From the NCBI GenBank assembly GCA_964194845.1, contig CAXMNX010000057.1, positions 1 through 30,221 of the forward strand: 30,221 bases of DNA, written 5' to 3'. Position numbers and translations under genes: made by a program. Origin of the DNA: CAXMNX01 sp964194845. Its GTDB lineage: Bacteria; Pseudomonadota; Alphaproteobacteria; Rhodobacterales; Rhodobacteraceae. Positions 15,674 to 23,504 of this stretch are shown here, one piece after another; the first letter of the stretch is position 1; each line of letters opens with the position of its first letter. The notes beneath the pieces were generated by a model. That model was not told where the DNA came from. It made no database searches and was given only the letters and a program-made list of their open reading frames with translations.

Positions 15674-16096
15674 ATGGCCCCTGTCGTGCTCCATGCCTCT
15701 GCCGTCGCAATCGGCCGATCAGGGCTGTTGATCCAGGGCCCGTCGGGTGCGGGAAAATCATCGCTCGCGCTGGAACTGATGGCCCTCGGTGCCACGCTTG
15801 TCGCCGACGATCGCGTCCGGATCACCGCGTCGCAAGACCATGGCGTGCTGATGACGGCACCAAAAGAGCTGGAAGGTCTGATCGAGGCGCGCGGCCTTGG
15901 CCTGATCAAAGCGCCATTTCGGCCCGCGCGCCTGAACGCCGTCGTCGATCTGGCCACGTTGGAAACCCAACGCCTGCCGGATTACCACGAGACTGTGATC
16001 GCAAATGTCGCTTTCCCGACTTTTCGCAAGGTTGAGAGCGCCAGTTTCCCGTCTATGTTAGTAGCTTACCTAATCGGGGGGCGCGCCGCGCCATGA
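15674..16096 (+). CDS. hprK: HPr kinase/phosphorylase, short alphaproteobacterial form
   Basis: The protein has 140 residues from the ATG at 15674, which has GGGGCGA upstream. It contains only the catalytic core: Walker A GPSGAGKSS (22-30), LVADDRVRI (the catalytic Asp), and IEARGLGLIKAPF, the HprK signature. Firmicute enzymes are about 310 residues with an extra N-terminal domain, which is lacking here, as is usual in alphaproteobacteria. It phosphorylates and dephosphorylates HPr on its serine; the HPr gene is the last of the same operon and retains a matching Ser49. The stop overlaps the rapZ start (ATGA). Confidence 0.93.
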   Translation: MAPVVLHASAVAIGRSGLLIQGPSGAGKSSLALELMALGATLVADDRVRITASQDHGVLMTAPKELEGLIEARGLGLIKAPFRPARLNAVVDLATLETQRLPDYHETVIANVAFPTFRKVESASFPSMLVAYLIGGRAAP

Positions 16097-17022
16097 CGGA
16101 CGACATCAACGGTGATCACATAATCCCGGACCCTTTGCGGCTGGTTCTTGTGACTGGCCCCTCGGGCGCGGGCCGCTCGACCGCGATCAACGCGCTGGAA
16201 GACCTGGGCTTTGAAGTGATCGACAATCTGCCGTTTTCGCTTGTCGAGCGTCTTTTAGCCGGCCCGCCTCACAGTATGCCGCTTGCACTGGGCATTGACG
16301 TGCGCAACCGTGATTTCTCGTCCGATGCCATGGTCGCACTTCTGGATGATCTTGAAACCAACCCGGGCATCGACGCGGATGTGCTTTATCTGGATTGTAT
16401 GGCCGATGTTCTTGTCCGTCGTTACTCGGAAACCCGCCGTCGTCATCCCCTGGCACCGTCCGAGACGCCCGACATCGGGATTGCCCGCGAGCAGGAATTA
16501 CTCATACCGATCCGTGGGCGCGCCGACATGCTGATCGACACATCCGAACTCACCGTTCACGACCTGAAGGCCGAGATTGGCCGTCTGCTGAATGCCGCAC
16601 CGGGTGAGCGGCTGGTGGTTTCGGTCGAGAGTTTTTCATACAAACGCGGTTTACCGCGCGGCATCGACATTGCCCTGGATGTGCGATTTCTGTCCAACCC
16701 GCACTGGGAAACCAAACTGCGGGATCGCGATGGGATGGCCCCGGCCGTGCAGGATTTCGTCACCGCCGACCCAAAATACGCGGATTTCTTTGAGCGCACG
16801 CTCGGCCTGATCGAAAGCCTGCTTCCGGCCTACAAAAGCGAAGGCAAATCCTATCTGACGCTGGCGTTTGGGTGTACTGGGGGGCAACACCGTTCGGTTG
16901 CCGTTGCGGAAATGACCGCCAAGGCCCTTGCAGCAAGCGGGTGGCAAGTGTCAACTCGCCATCGGGAGCTGGAACGGCATGGTTTTGTGCATCGCCGTGG
17001 CGAACTGGGAACACGCAAGTGA
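16093..17022 (+). CDS. rapZ: RapZ/YvcJ-family nucleotide-binding protein
   Basis: The protein has 309 residues. Walker A GPSGAGRST (22-30) is followed by DLGFEVIDNLPFSLVERL. Further family segments are FLDCMADVLVRRYSETRRRHPL (in this sequence YLDCMADVL), VSVESFSYKRGLPRGIDIA-type wording, DVRFLSNPHW, and TLAFGCTGGQHRSVAVAEM near the C-terminus. In E. coli RapZ binds the sRNA GlmZ and controls glucosamine-6-phosphate synthase; in other bacteria it has nucleotidase activity. The alphaproteobacterial role is not established. Here it sits between hprK and the EIIA gene with four-base overlaps on both sides (ATGA and GTGA), so it is part of the regulatory PTS operon. Confidence 0.95.
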   Translation: MTDDINGDHIIPDPLRLVLVTGPSGAGRSTAINALEDLGFEVIDNLPFSLVERLLAGPPHSMPLALGIDVRNRDFSSDAMVALLDDLETNPGIDADVLYLDCMADVLVRRYSETRRRHPLAPSETPDIGIAREQELLIPIRGRADMLIDTSELTVHDLKAEIGRLLNAAPGERLVVSVESFSYKRGLPRGIDIALDVRFLSNPHWETKLRDRDGMAPAVQDFVTADPKYADFFERTLGLIESLLPAYKSEGKSYLTLAFGCTGGQHRSVAVAEMTAKALAASGWQVSTRHRELERHGFVHRRGELGTRK

Positions 17023-17402
17023 TCGGTATCGTGATCGTCGCGCACGGTGGTTTGGCGCAGGAGTATCTTGCTGCGGTCGAGCATGTCGTGGGCAAACAAT
17101 CCGGTGTGCGCGTGGTCTCGATTGATCCGGAACACGATCGCGTCGCCAAACAGGCCGAGATATGCGCCGCCGCCGATGGCGTGGACACCGGTGAGGGCGT
17201 GGTCATGGTCACAGATATGTTCGGCGGTTCGCCATGCAATCTGAGTTTGCGCGCCTGTGGCCCCAACGACCGCAAGATCATATACGGCGCAAATCTTCCG
17301 ATGCTGGTGAAACTCGTGAAGTCGCGACACCAGCCGCTTGGGCAAGCAGTTGACGCCGCCCTGGCAGCAGGGCGTAAATATATCGACTGTTTTGACGGCT
17401 GA
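17019..17402 (+). CDS. PTS EIIA component, mannose family
   Basis: The protein has 127 residues from a GTG that overlaps the rapZ stop (GTGA). The phosphorylated histidine is His9 in IGIVIVAHGGLAQEYL. TDMFGGSPCNLSL (65-77) is the classical mannose-EIIA motif, and GANLPMLVKLV follows. No EIIB, EIIC or EIID gene is present, so it cannot transport sugar on its own; in alphaproteobacteria this EIIA (often called manX or EIIAMan) accepts phosphate from HPr and acts as a regulator. The HPr gene follows 13 bp downstream. Confidence 0.92.
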   Translation: MIGIVIVAHGGLAQEYLAAVEHVVGKQSGVRVVSIDPEHDRVAKQAEICAAADGVDTGEGVVMVTDMFGGSPCNLSLRACGPNDRKIIYGANLPMLVKLVKSRHQPLGQAVDAALAAGRKYIDCFDG

Positions 17403-17415
17403 CCTGAGGGAATAA

Positions 17416-17694
17416 ATGTCTGATCGCGTTAACCGCTCGCTTACCATCGTCAACGTTAAAGGACTGCACGCGCGCGCTTCGGCAAAGCTGGTCGAGCTGG
17501 TCGAGGAGTTTGACGCCGAGGCGGATGTTTCAAAAGACGGAATGTCGGCTTTGGGCGACAGCATCATGGGGTTGTTGATGCTGGCGGCGTCAAATGGGTC
17601 GACAATCGAAGTTGAAACCCACGGACCCGCAGCCGCCGAACTGGCCGACGCGATCGCCGCACTGGTTGCAGACAAGTTCGGCGAAGGAATTTAG
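17416..17694 (+). CDS. ptsH: Phosphocarrier protein HPr
   Basis: The protein has 92 residues. The active-site histidine is His18 in NVKGLHARASAKL, phosphorylated by Enzyme I on its way to EIIA. The second site is Ser49 in LGDSIMGLLML, the target of HprK. It is preceded by a GAGGGAA ribosome binding site. It is the last gene of the chvI-chvG-hprK-rapZ-EIIA operon. Enzyme I (ptsP or ptsI) is not in this window. It is convergent with the 3-hydroxybutyryl-CoA dehydrogenase gene, 8 bp apart. Confidence 0.95.
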   Translation: MSDRVNRSLTIVNVKGLHARASAKLVELVEEFDAEADVSKDGMSALGDSIMGLLMLAASNGSTIEVETHGPAAAELADAIAALVADKFGEGI

Positions 17695-17702
17695 GTTACG
17701 CC

Positions 17703-18578
17703 TTAGCGCGTTGGAACCGGTGTTTCGCCGCGATAGTCGTAAAATCCGCGCTCGGTTTTTCGGCCCAGCCATCCGGCTTCGACATATTTGGTCAAAAGCG
17801 GGCAGGGGCGGTATTTCGTGTCCGCCAGACCCTCGTGCAGCACGTTCATGATCGCCAGGCAGGTGTCCAGCCCGATGAAATCGGCCAGTTCCAGCGGCCC
17901 CATCGGATGATTGGTGCCAAGCTTCATCGCGGAATCGATGGATTGTACCGACCCCACGCCCTCGTAGAGCGTGTACACAGCTTCGTTGATCATCGGCATC
18001 AGGATGCGGTTGACGATAAACGCCGGAAAATCTTCGGCACTTGCAGCGGTTTTCCCGAGTTTTTTGACGACGACAAGACAGGCCTGATAAGTCGCGTCAT
18101 CGGTCGCGATCCCTCGGATCAGTTCGACCAGCTGCATCACAGGGACCGGGTTCATGAAATGGAAGCCCATGAATTTTTCCGGGCGGTCGGTGCGGCTGGC
18201 AAGCCGGGTGATCGAGATTGACGATGTATTCGATGTCAAAATCGTAGTGGGTTTCAAATGTGGTAAAAGGTCTTCGAAAATCGCCGCTTTTACCGTTTCA
18301 CGCTCGGCCGCGGCCTCGATAATCAGGTCCGTCTGGCCAAGGTCGGTCAGCGTCTTCGTCAATTTGATCCGCGGCAAGGCCGCGTCGCGGTCCGCCGTCG
18401 ATATCTTTTCCCGCGCAACCTGCCGATCCATGTTGGCTTTGATGATCGACAATGCCTGATCAAGGGCGTCTTCGCTGATGTCGGTCATCAGGACGTCAAA
18501 ACCGGCAATTGCAAGAACATGCGCGATGCCATTGCCCATCTGGCCCGCACCGATCACTCCAACAGATTGAATTTCCAT
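17703..18578 (-). CDS. hbd: 3-hydroxybutyryl-CoA dehydrogenase
   Basis: The protein has 291 residues from the ATG at 18578; ten further in-frame codons upstream are not typical. The Rossmann motif GVIGAGQMGNGIA (7-19) binds NAD(P). The catalytic elements are NTSSISIT, the His in FMGFHFMNPVPVMQLVE, and the Asn in GTNHPMGPLELADFIGLD. Length and the ending SRKTERGFYDY-like segment (here LGRKTERGFYDY) match the single-function short enzyme, not the FadB/FadJ fusion. It oxidises 3-hydroxyacyl-CoA to 3-ketoacyl-CoA in butyrate, polyhydroxybutyrate or fatty acid metabolism. The nearby etfA/etfB genes, which serve acyl-CoA dehydrogenases, fit the same pathway, but DUF6473 intervenes on the other strand. 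Confidence 0.95.
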   Translation of the reverse strand: MEIQSVGVIGAGQMGNGIAHVLAIAGFDVLMTDISEDALDQALSIIKANMDRQVAREKISTADRDAALPRIKLTKTLTDLGQTDLIIEAAAERETVKAAIFEDLLPHLKPTTILTSNTSSISITRLASRTDRPEKFMGFHFMNPVPVMQLVELIRGIATDDATYQACLVVVKKLGKTAASAEDFPAFIVNRILMPMINEAVYTLYEGVGSVQSIDSAMKLGTNHPMGPLELADFIGLDTCLAIMNVLHEGLADTKYRPCPLLTKYVEAGWLGRKTERGFYDYRGETPVPTR

Positions 18579-18737
18579 GTCAGGCCCTTTCGCGCTCGGC
18601 CAGACCATAGGCGGACGCCGGAACGAGGTGCAAGTGGCGCGGGCGCCCGCACGATCGTTAAAATGCGTGGTTTAGGCAATTCTCAACGTCGATCAGCGAA
18701 TCTCTTGGCAGGCTGAGGATTAATGTGTTGATTTGCT

Positions 18738-19628
18738 GTGACGCTGAACAACCAATCAGAAACGGTCATTAACTACAAACCATGGCGCCATGGTGCGTCG
18801 CGCATTGCGTTTCGCGGACCAGCGCAGCAACTGGACGAGGCTTATGTCGCGATCGTCGGCGGAAGCGAGGCATTTGGCAAGTTCGTCGCACATCCGTTTG
18901 CCGATCTTCTACAGGCCGAAGTTGACGTGCCGGTCGTCAATCTGGGGGTCATGCACGCCGGATTAAGCCTTATCGCTGACAATCCGGTTATTCTTGATAT
19001 CGCCTCGAAGGCACAATTGACCGTGGTACAAGTCCTGGGCGCCCAGAACATGTCGAACCGGTACTATTCGGTTCATCCCAGACGAAACGACCGGTTTGTC
19101 GGTGCATCCAGACGCATGAAGGATATGTTTTCTGACGTCGACTTTACCGATTTCAATTTCACCGGCCATCTTCTTACAGCACTGGAAAAAGCACGACATC
19201 CTGCATTTGACGATCTGGTCATTGAATTGAAATCTGCGTGGGTTCAGCGAATGCGGGCAATTCTCGGTTCAATCGACGGTGAACGCCTGTTGCTGTGGAT
19301 GTCCGACAGAAAACCCGAAGGCCCATCGAATACGGCAAATGGCCTTGATCCGCTTTTTGTCGACCGCAACATGCTTGAGGAATTGTCGCCATGTATCGGC
19401 GGAATAGTCGAAGTAGTGGCAAGCCAAGCGTCCCGCGCCGAAGGTCTGCGCGGGAAACAGTATCATGTTTCGGAAAAACAGGCGGCCGCAGCGATGCCGG
19501 GGCCAACGTTTCATTGCGAAGTGGCGGCGGCACTGGCAAGAACAATCGGCGATCCAGACGGAAAACGGCACGCCGGGCAGCCCGACGCGCCGCTTCTAAA
19601 AGATCGACCGGTCAGAGCTTCTCGATAA
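18738..19628 (+). CDS. DUF6473 protein (Rhodobacterales family of unknown function)
   Basis: The protein has 296 residues from a GTG at 18738; the in-frame ATG five codons upstream is followed by TGA, so GTG or a later codon must be used, and no good ribosome binding site is visible. Segments reading AFRGPAQQLDEAYVAIVGGS, EAFGKFVAHPFADLL, NLGVMHAGL, VVQVLGAQNMSNRYYSVHPR, RNDRFV and VDFTDFNFTGHLL match what I recall of DUF6473. The GGSEAFG and NxG positions recall an SGNH-hydrolase-like fold, but a catalytic set is not evident. No signal peptide is seen. The 3' end overlaps the 3' end of etfA on the other strand by 17 bp. Function unknown. Confidence 0.75.
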   Translation: MTLNNQSETVINYKPWRHGASRIAFRGPAQQLDEAYVAIVGGSEAFGKFVAHPFADLLQAEVDVPVVNLGVMHAGLSLIADNPVILDIASKAQLTVVQVLGAQNMSNRYYSVHPRRNDRFVGASRRMKDMFSDVDFTDFNFTGHLLTALEKARHPAFDDLVIELKSAWVQRMRAILGSIDGERLLLWMSDRKPEGPSNTANGLDPLFVDRNMLEELSPCIGGIVEVVASQASRAEGLRGKQYHVSEKQAAAAMPGPTFHCEVAAALARTIGDPDGKRHAGQPDAPLLKDRPVRASR

Positions 19629-20538
19629 GTTCGGGAACCGCGCTGAACAAATCCGCAACCAGACCATAATCGGCGACCTGGAAGATCGGCGCCTCTTCGT
19701 CTTTGTTGATCGCGACGATAACCTTGGAATCCTTCATGCCCGCCAGGTGCTGAATTGCGCCGGAAATACCGACGGCAACATAAAGATCGGGTGCAACTAC
19801 CTTGCCGGTCTGACCGACCTGCCAGTCGTTCGGGGCATATCCGGAATCAACCGCTGCGCGCGACGCGCCCACAGCCGCACCAAGCTTGTCTGCCAGCTTC
19901 TCGATCAGCGCAAAGTCATCTTCCGATCCCACGCCACGACCACCTGACACAACGATCCCGGCAGACGTCAGTTCCGGGCGGTCGCTTTTGGCGACCTTGT
20001 CCTCGACCCATTCGGAAAGGCCCGGGTTTTCGACCGCTGAAATGGTCTCAATAGGTGCGTTCCCGCCCTCGCCCGCTGCATCAAATGTCGACGTGCGGAT
20101 CGAGACGACTTTGGTGGCATCGACGGATTTCACTGTCTGGATGGCGTTGCCTGCATAGATCGGGCGCTCGAACGTGTCGCCATCAACGACGGCAGAGATA
20201 TCCGTTATGACCATCACATCCAGAAGCGCTGCGACCCGTGGCAGGACATTCTTGGCGTCCGTGGTCGCGGGCGCGACGATGTGGGTATAGTCGCCCGCCA
20301 GCGAAACGATCAGCGCGGCGGTCGGTTCGGCCAACCGGTGCCCAAGCGACGGATCCTCGGCCACCAGCACTTTCGACACGCCATCAATTTTTGCAGCAGC
20401 GTCACCAGCCGCGGCCGCAGACGCCCCGGCGCAAAGAACTGTCACGTCACCCAGCGCTTTGGCCGCCGTGACAGTTTTAGCGGTTGCATCCAGTGACAAC
20501 TCGCCGCTGTTCACTTCTCCAAGCAAAAGAACACTCAT
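19612..20538 (-). CDS. etfA: Electron transfer flavoprotein alpha subunit
   Basis: The protein has 308 residues. The FAD-binding C-terminal domain is typical: IVVSGGRGVGSEDDF, then LGAAVGASRAAVDSGY, and LYVAVGISGAIQHLAGM followed by VIVAINKDEEAPIFQVADYG. The N-terminal domain starts MSVLLLGEVNSGELS. With EtfB it forms the soluble FAD/AMP heterodimer that passes electrons from acyl-CoA and other dehydrogenases to ETF-ubiquinone oxidoreductase. Its ATG overlaps the etfB stop (ATGA). All FAD-contacting segments look complete. Confidence 0.97.
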   Translation of the reverse strand: MSVLLLGEVNSGELSLDATAKTVTAAKALGDVTVLCAGASAAAAGDAAAKIDGVSKVLVAEDPSLGHRLAEPTAALIVSLAGDYTHIVAPATTDAKNVLPRVAALLDVMVITDISAVVDGDTFERPIYAGNAIQTVKSVDATKVVSIRTSTFDAAGEGGNAPIETISAVENPGLSEWVEDKVAKSDRPELTSAGIVVSGGRGVGSEDDFALIEKLADKLGAAVGASRAAVDSGYAPNDWQVGQTGKVVAPDLYVAVGISGAIQHLAGMKDSKVIVAINKDEEAPIFQVADYGLVADLFSAVPELIEKL

Positions 20539-21296
20539 GCGATGGCCCCCACTTCCCTGAGTTTCGCCACAAGCTCATCGACGGAACCAACAATCTCGCC
20601 AGCTTTTCGCGTCTCGGGCTCGGTGGTGGTGACGATTTGCAACCGTGGCGAAGCGTTGACGCCATAGTCGGCAGGTGTTTTTTCATCCAAGGGCTTTTTC
20701 TTCGCCTTCATGATGTTCGGCAACGACGCATAGCGTGGCTCGTTCAAGCGCAGGTCGACCGTCACTATCGCCGGCATCTTGACCCTGATCGTCTGCAATC
20801 CGCCATCGACTTCGCGGGTAACCGTGGCGCTTTCGCCGTCGATTAAAAGCTCTGACGCAAAGGTCGCCTGAGCCCGTCCTGTCAACGCGGCCAGCATCTG
20901 GCCGGTCGCGTTCATGTCGTTGTCAATCGCCTGCTTGCCGCAAAGCACCAGACCGGGTTGCTCTTCGTCGCACACAGCTTTCAACAGCTTTGCAACCGCC
21001 AGCGGCTCGATATCGGTGTGAACGTCGTCGGCGGCAATGATCAGGATTGCCCGGTCGGCACCCATGGCCAGCGCGGTCCGCAGGGTTTCCTGCGCCTGCC
21101 TGACCCCGATGGATACCGCGATCACTTCGTCGGCCTTTCCGGCCTCTCGCAGGCGAATGGCCTCTTCAACCGCAATCTCGTCAAACGGGTTCATCGACAT
21201 TTTCACGTTCGCAAGATCGACGCCGGATCCGTCCGCCTTTACGCGAACTTTCACGTTGTAGTCGATCACGCGTTTGACAGGCACAAGCACCTTCAT
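20535..21296 (-). CDS. etfB: Electron transfer flavoprotein beta subunit
   Basis: The protein has 253 residues from the ATG at 21296, which is preceded by AAGGAG at proper spacing; the open frame upstream is not used. The N-terminus MKVLVPVKRVIDYNVKVRVK is family-typical. The AMP-binding signature is in the region CGKQAIDNDMNATGQMLAAL. The recognition-loop segment VTREVDGGLQTIRVKMPAIVTVDLRLNEPRYASLPNIMKA-type sequence is present (positions about 165-205). It forms the heterodimer with EtfA, whose gene overlaps by four bases. The promoter region is shared with the divergent VOC gene. Confidence 0.97.
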   Translation of the reverse strand: MKVLVPVKRVIDYNVKVRVKADGSGVDLANVKMSMNPFDEIAVEEAIRLREAGKADEVIAVSIGVRQAQETLRTALAMGADRAILIIAADDVHTDIEPLAVAKLLKAVCDEEQPGLVLCGKQAIDNDMNATGQMLAALTGRAQATFASELLIDGESATVTREVDGGLQTIRVKMPAIVTVDLRLNEPRYASLPNIMKAKKKPLDEKTPADYGVNASPRLQIVTTTEPETRKAGEIVGSVDELVAKLREVGAIA

Positions 21297-21418
21297 TTGC
21301 GCAAACTCCTTGGTCCGCAGGGGACAGCCCCCCGCCATTTCCCCGTGGGTGTAGCGAAGCCGGGCTTGGGAAAATAGTGCAAAATCGACGCGGATTGGGC
21401 TGGATACGCCGCGTTCAT

Positions 21419-21436
21419 ATCATGGCATGCTATGAT
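21419..21436. promoter_or_regulatory. 18-bp imperfect palindrome between etfB and the VOC gene
   Basis: ATCATGGCATGCTATGAT is self-complementary at 8 of 9 base pairs. It ends 26 bp before the VOC gene start and about 120 bp upstream of etfB. Its size and symmetry fit a dimeric repressor operator. The binding protein is unknown. Confidence 0.4.
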
Positions 21437-21462
21437 CAGGCGAAATTAGTGGAGATCGTATC

Positions 21463-21825
21463 ATGGAAAAGGTTCTGGGCGTGGGCGGGATTTTCTTTCG
21501 CGCTGAAGATCCCACAGCACTTGCCGAATGGTATGCTAAGAATTTGGGCGTTAGCCCGGCGCCGACCGACATGGAAACGCCGCCGTGGGTATCGTCCGAA
21601 GGCGTGACCGTGTTTGCGCCCTTTGCCGCCGACACGGATTATTTCCCCGCGGATCGCCGGTTCATGGTGAATTTTCGTGTCAGTGACCTGGACGCCATGC
21701 TTGCGCAACTGCGCCGCGCCGATATCGAGATAACGCGCGAAGAAACGATGCAAGGCGTCGGTCGGTTTGCCCGCATCCACGACCCCGAGGGCAACCCGAT
21801 CGAGCTGTGGGAGCCGGCAAGCTAG
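21463..21825 (+). CDS. VOC-fold (glyoxalase/bleomycin-resistance type) protein
   Basis: The protein has 120 residues. The fold is recognisable from VGGIFFRAEDPTALAEWYAK (7-26), MVNFRVSDLDAMLAQL (68-83) and the C-terminal FARIHDPEGNPIELWEP (102-118), with the metal-ligand Glu near the end (IELWE). The usual N-terminal metal His is not in its standard place, so the metal site may be incomplete or altered. It could be an enzyme or a small-molecule binding protein; the substrate cannot be told. Its stop codon shares the palindromic CTAG with the stop of the convergent adenosyltransferase gene. Confidence 0.85.
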   Translation: MEKVLGVGGIFFRAEDPTALAEWYAKNLGVSPAPTDMETPPWVSSEGVTVFAPFAADTDYFPADRRFMVNFRVSDLDAMLAQLRRADIEITREETMQGVGRFARIHDPEGNPIELWEPAS

Positions 21826-22397
21826 TCGCGGTTGGCACCGGGCTGCCACAAAACATCCGCGCCCCCGTCGTCATTTGCTATTCGTGCCGCACAGAAAAAC
21901 CAGTCCGACAGACGGTTCAGATAGGTGATCGCCGCTTTGTTGACCGCTTCGACCGCCGCCAATTCCACGGTCAGGCGTTCTGCACGACGCGCCACTGTCC
22001 GGCAAACGTGAAGCTGCGCGGCCAGCGGCGAACCGGCTGGCAAAATGAACGACCTTAAAGGTTCCAACCGTTCCAGCATTGCGTCAATCTCGCTTTCCAG
22101 ACGTTTGGTCTGTGCGGCGGTCATACGCAGCACCGGATACCCGGCTTTATCGTCCTTTTCCATATCGGGGCGGCAAAGATCGGCACCAAGATCAAACAGG
22201 TCGTTCTGGATCAGCGACAGAAGATTGTCAGTATCACCATTCGCCACAAGGCGCGCCATGCCAACCGTGGCATTCAGTTCGTCAACTGTTCCGTAAGCTG
22301 ACACGCGAAGCGAATGCTTTTCAACGCGCGTGCCATTGCCAAGTGCTGTTTCACCGGCGTCACCGGTTTTTGTGTAAATCTTGTTCAGAACGACCAT
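21822..22397 (-). CDS. Cob(I)alamin adenosyltransferase, PduO type
   Basis: The protein has 191 residues. The N-terminal ATP-binding motif KIYTKTGDAGETALGNG (6-22) is followed by VSAYGTVDELNATVGMA. The active-site segment is CRTVARRAERLTVEL with Arg and Glu, then LNRLSDWFFCAARIAN. These are the hallmarks of the PduO family (EC 2.5.1.17), which transfers the adenosyl group of ATP to corrinoid to make adenosylcobalamin. Its gene name is often pduO or cobO; the fold here is PduO, not CobA/CobO. A cobalamin riboswitch is not visible upstream. Just upstream in the same direction is a HIG1-like gene, 3 bp away. Confidence 0.95.
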   Translation of the reverse strand: MVVLNKIYTKTGDAGETALGNGTRVEKHSLRVSAYGTVDELNATVGMARLVANGDTDNLLSLIQNDLFDLGADLCRPDMEKDDKAGYPVLRMTAAQTKRLESEIDAMLERLEPLRSFILPAGSPLAAQLHVCRTVARRAERLTVELAAVEAVNKAAITYLNRLSDWFFCAARIANDDGGADVLWQPGANRD

Positions 22398-22400
22398 CGT

Positions 22401-22607
22401 TTACTCTCCAGATCCTCGTAGCAACACGAAGACGAGGATCAGCGCAACCGCAATAAATTGCGCATAGATCCGGTATCGCATGATGCGATTGGCGTGCTTT
22501 TTGTTGAAATCACCGCCTTTGGCGAACCCGCCTATGCCAGTCAGCAGAATGCCAAGCACGATCATAACGGCGATGACGACGACTATGAAAAGCGGATCCC
22601 GAAGCAT
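22401..22607 (-). CDS. HIG1-domain-like twin-transmembrane small protein
   Basis: The protein has 68 residues. Two hydrophobic helices (about 5-27 and 47-64) are separated by GGDFNKKHANRIMRYRIYAQ. The motif NxxxR-M-RxRI-xxQ is typical of the HIG1 (hypoxia-induced) family. Eukaryotic and some bacterial relatives associate with cytochrome c oxidase or respiratory supercomplexes. The stop is 3 bp ahead of the adenosyltransferase start, which implies one transcript. Its function in this setting is unknown. Confidence 0.8.
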   Translation of the reverse strand: MLRDPLFIVVVIAVMIVLGILLTGIGGFAKGGDFNKKHANRIMRYRIYAQFIAVALILVFVLLRGSGE

Positions 22608-22637
22608 TGCGTACCTAGTTTCGAATGACTGCGACGG

Positions 22638-23474
22638 TCAGCCGCGAACCAGCACTTTGTCAAGCAGGGCTGTTGGCAACAGTCGGCGAAGAATGTTGGC
22701 ACCAAACGTGGGAACCGTCACGAAATACCGCGCTTTTGGCCGCGGATGTTCGACGGCGTGGATCAATTTCTTTGTAACCGCCGCTGGCGGAAGCATGAAT
22801 GTGCTGGAGCCGGTACCATTGTAAAGCCGGTCGAGCAGCCCATCCCGATATTCGTTGACGCGCGGTGATTTTTCCCAGTCGACCCATTTTTCGAACTGCT
22901 TAACGGCGTTCTTGCGAAAATTGGTGTCGATCGGGCCGGGTTCGATAAGCGAAACGTGTATTCCAGTGCCTGTCATTTCCATTCGAAGCGCGTCCGCCCA
23001 TGCTTCAAGCGCAAATTTTGTGGCGCTGTATGATCCGCGATAAGGCGTGGAAACCAGCCCCAGCACCGACGAACAATTCACAATGCGACCGTGGCCCTGG
23101 GCGCGCATTGTCGGAAGCACTTGCACGGTCAGATCGTGCCAGCCCAGCAAATTTGCGTTGAATATAGCCGACATGGCGTCACGCGACAGGTCTTCGATCG
23201 GGCCCGGAATTGCATATGCGCCGTTGTTAAAAAGCGCGTCCAGCCTTCCGTCGTTCGCGCTCAGAACGTACTCAACCGCCGCCGCGATACCGTCCCGGTC
23301 CTCATAGTCCAGATAAAGTCCGTCCAGCCCATTCTCTGAAAGCCGGGCTGCGTCCTCAGGTTTCCGGCAAGCCGCGAATACATGCCAGCCTCGCGAAGCA
23401 AATGTCCGGGCCGCGTCCAAGCCAATGCCGCTTGCCGCGCCGGTTATTAGGATGGATCTCTCGCTGCCCGCCAT
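22638..23474 (-). CDS. Short-chain dehydrogenase/reductase (SDR)
   Basis: The protein has 278 residues. The cofactor motif ITGAASGIG (TGxxxGIG, at about 10-18) and NNGAY (NNAG variant) occur in the N-terminal half. The catalytic set is Ser in NCSSVLGLV and Tyr/Lys in YSATK. EPGPIDT follows, as in classical SDRs. The segment SLIEPGPIDTNFRKNAVKQF is similar to SDRs acting on lipids or retinol-like substrates, but the substrate cannot be inferred. The start GTG/ATG region is 30 bp from the GFA gene start on the other strand, so the two promoters are close together. Confidence 0.88.
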   Translation of the reverse strand: MAGSERSILITGAASGIGLDAARTFASRGWHVFAACRKPEDAARLSENGLDGLYLDYEDRDGIAAAVEYVLSANDGRLDALFNNGAYAIPGPIEDLSRDAMSAIFNANLLGWHDLTVQVLPTMRAQGHGRIVNCSSVLGLVSTPYRGSYSATKFALEAWADALRMEMTGTGIHVSLIEPGPIDTNFRKNAVKQFEKWVDWEKSPRVNEYRDGLLDRLYNGTGSSTFMLPPAAVTKKLIHAVEHPRPKARYFVTVPTFGANILRRLLPTALLDKVLVRG

Positions 23475-23504
23475 CTACGTTTCCTCAAAATCTGGAGGTT
23501 GGAC

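Noticed and set aside
14940..15761. Minus-strand open frame of 273 codons opposite chvG
   Set aside because: It is a shadow of the histidine kinase gene and has no motif of its own.
18639..18650. 12-bp perfect palindrome GCGGGCGCCCGC upstream of hbd
   Set aside because: A palindrome made only of G and C is likely by chance in this GC-rich region; no second copy or spacing to a promoter was seen.
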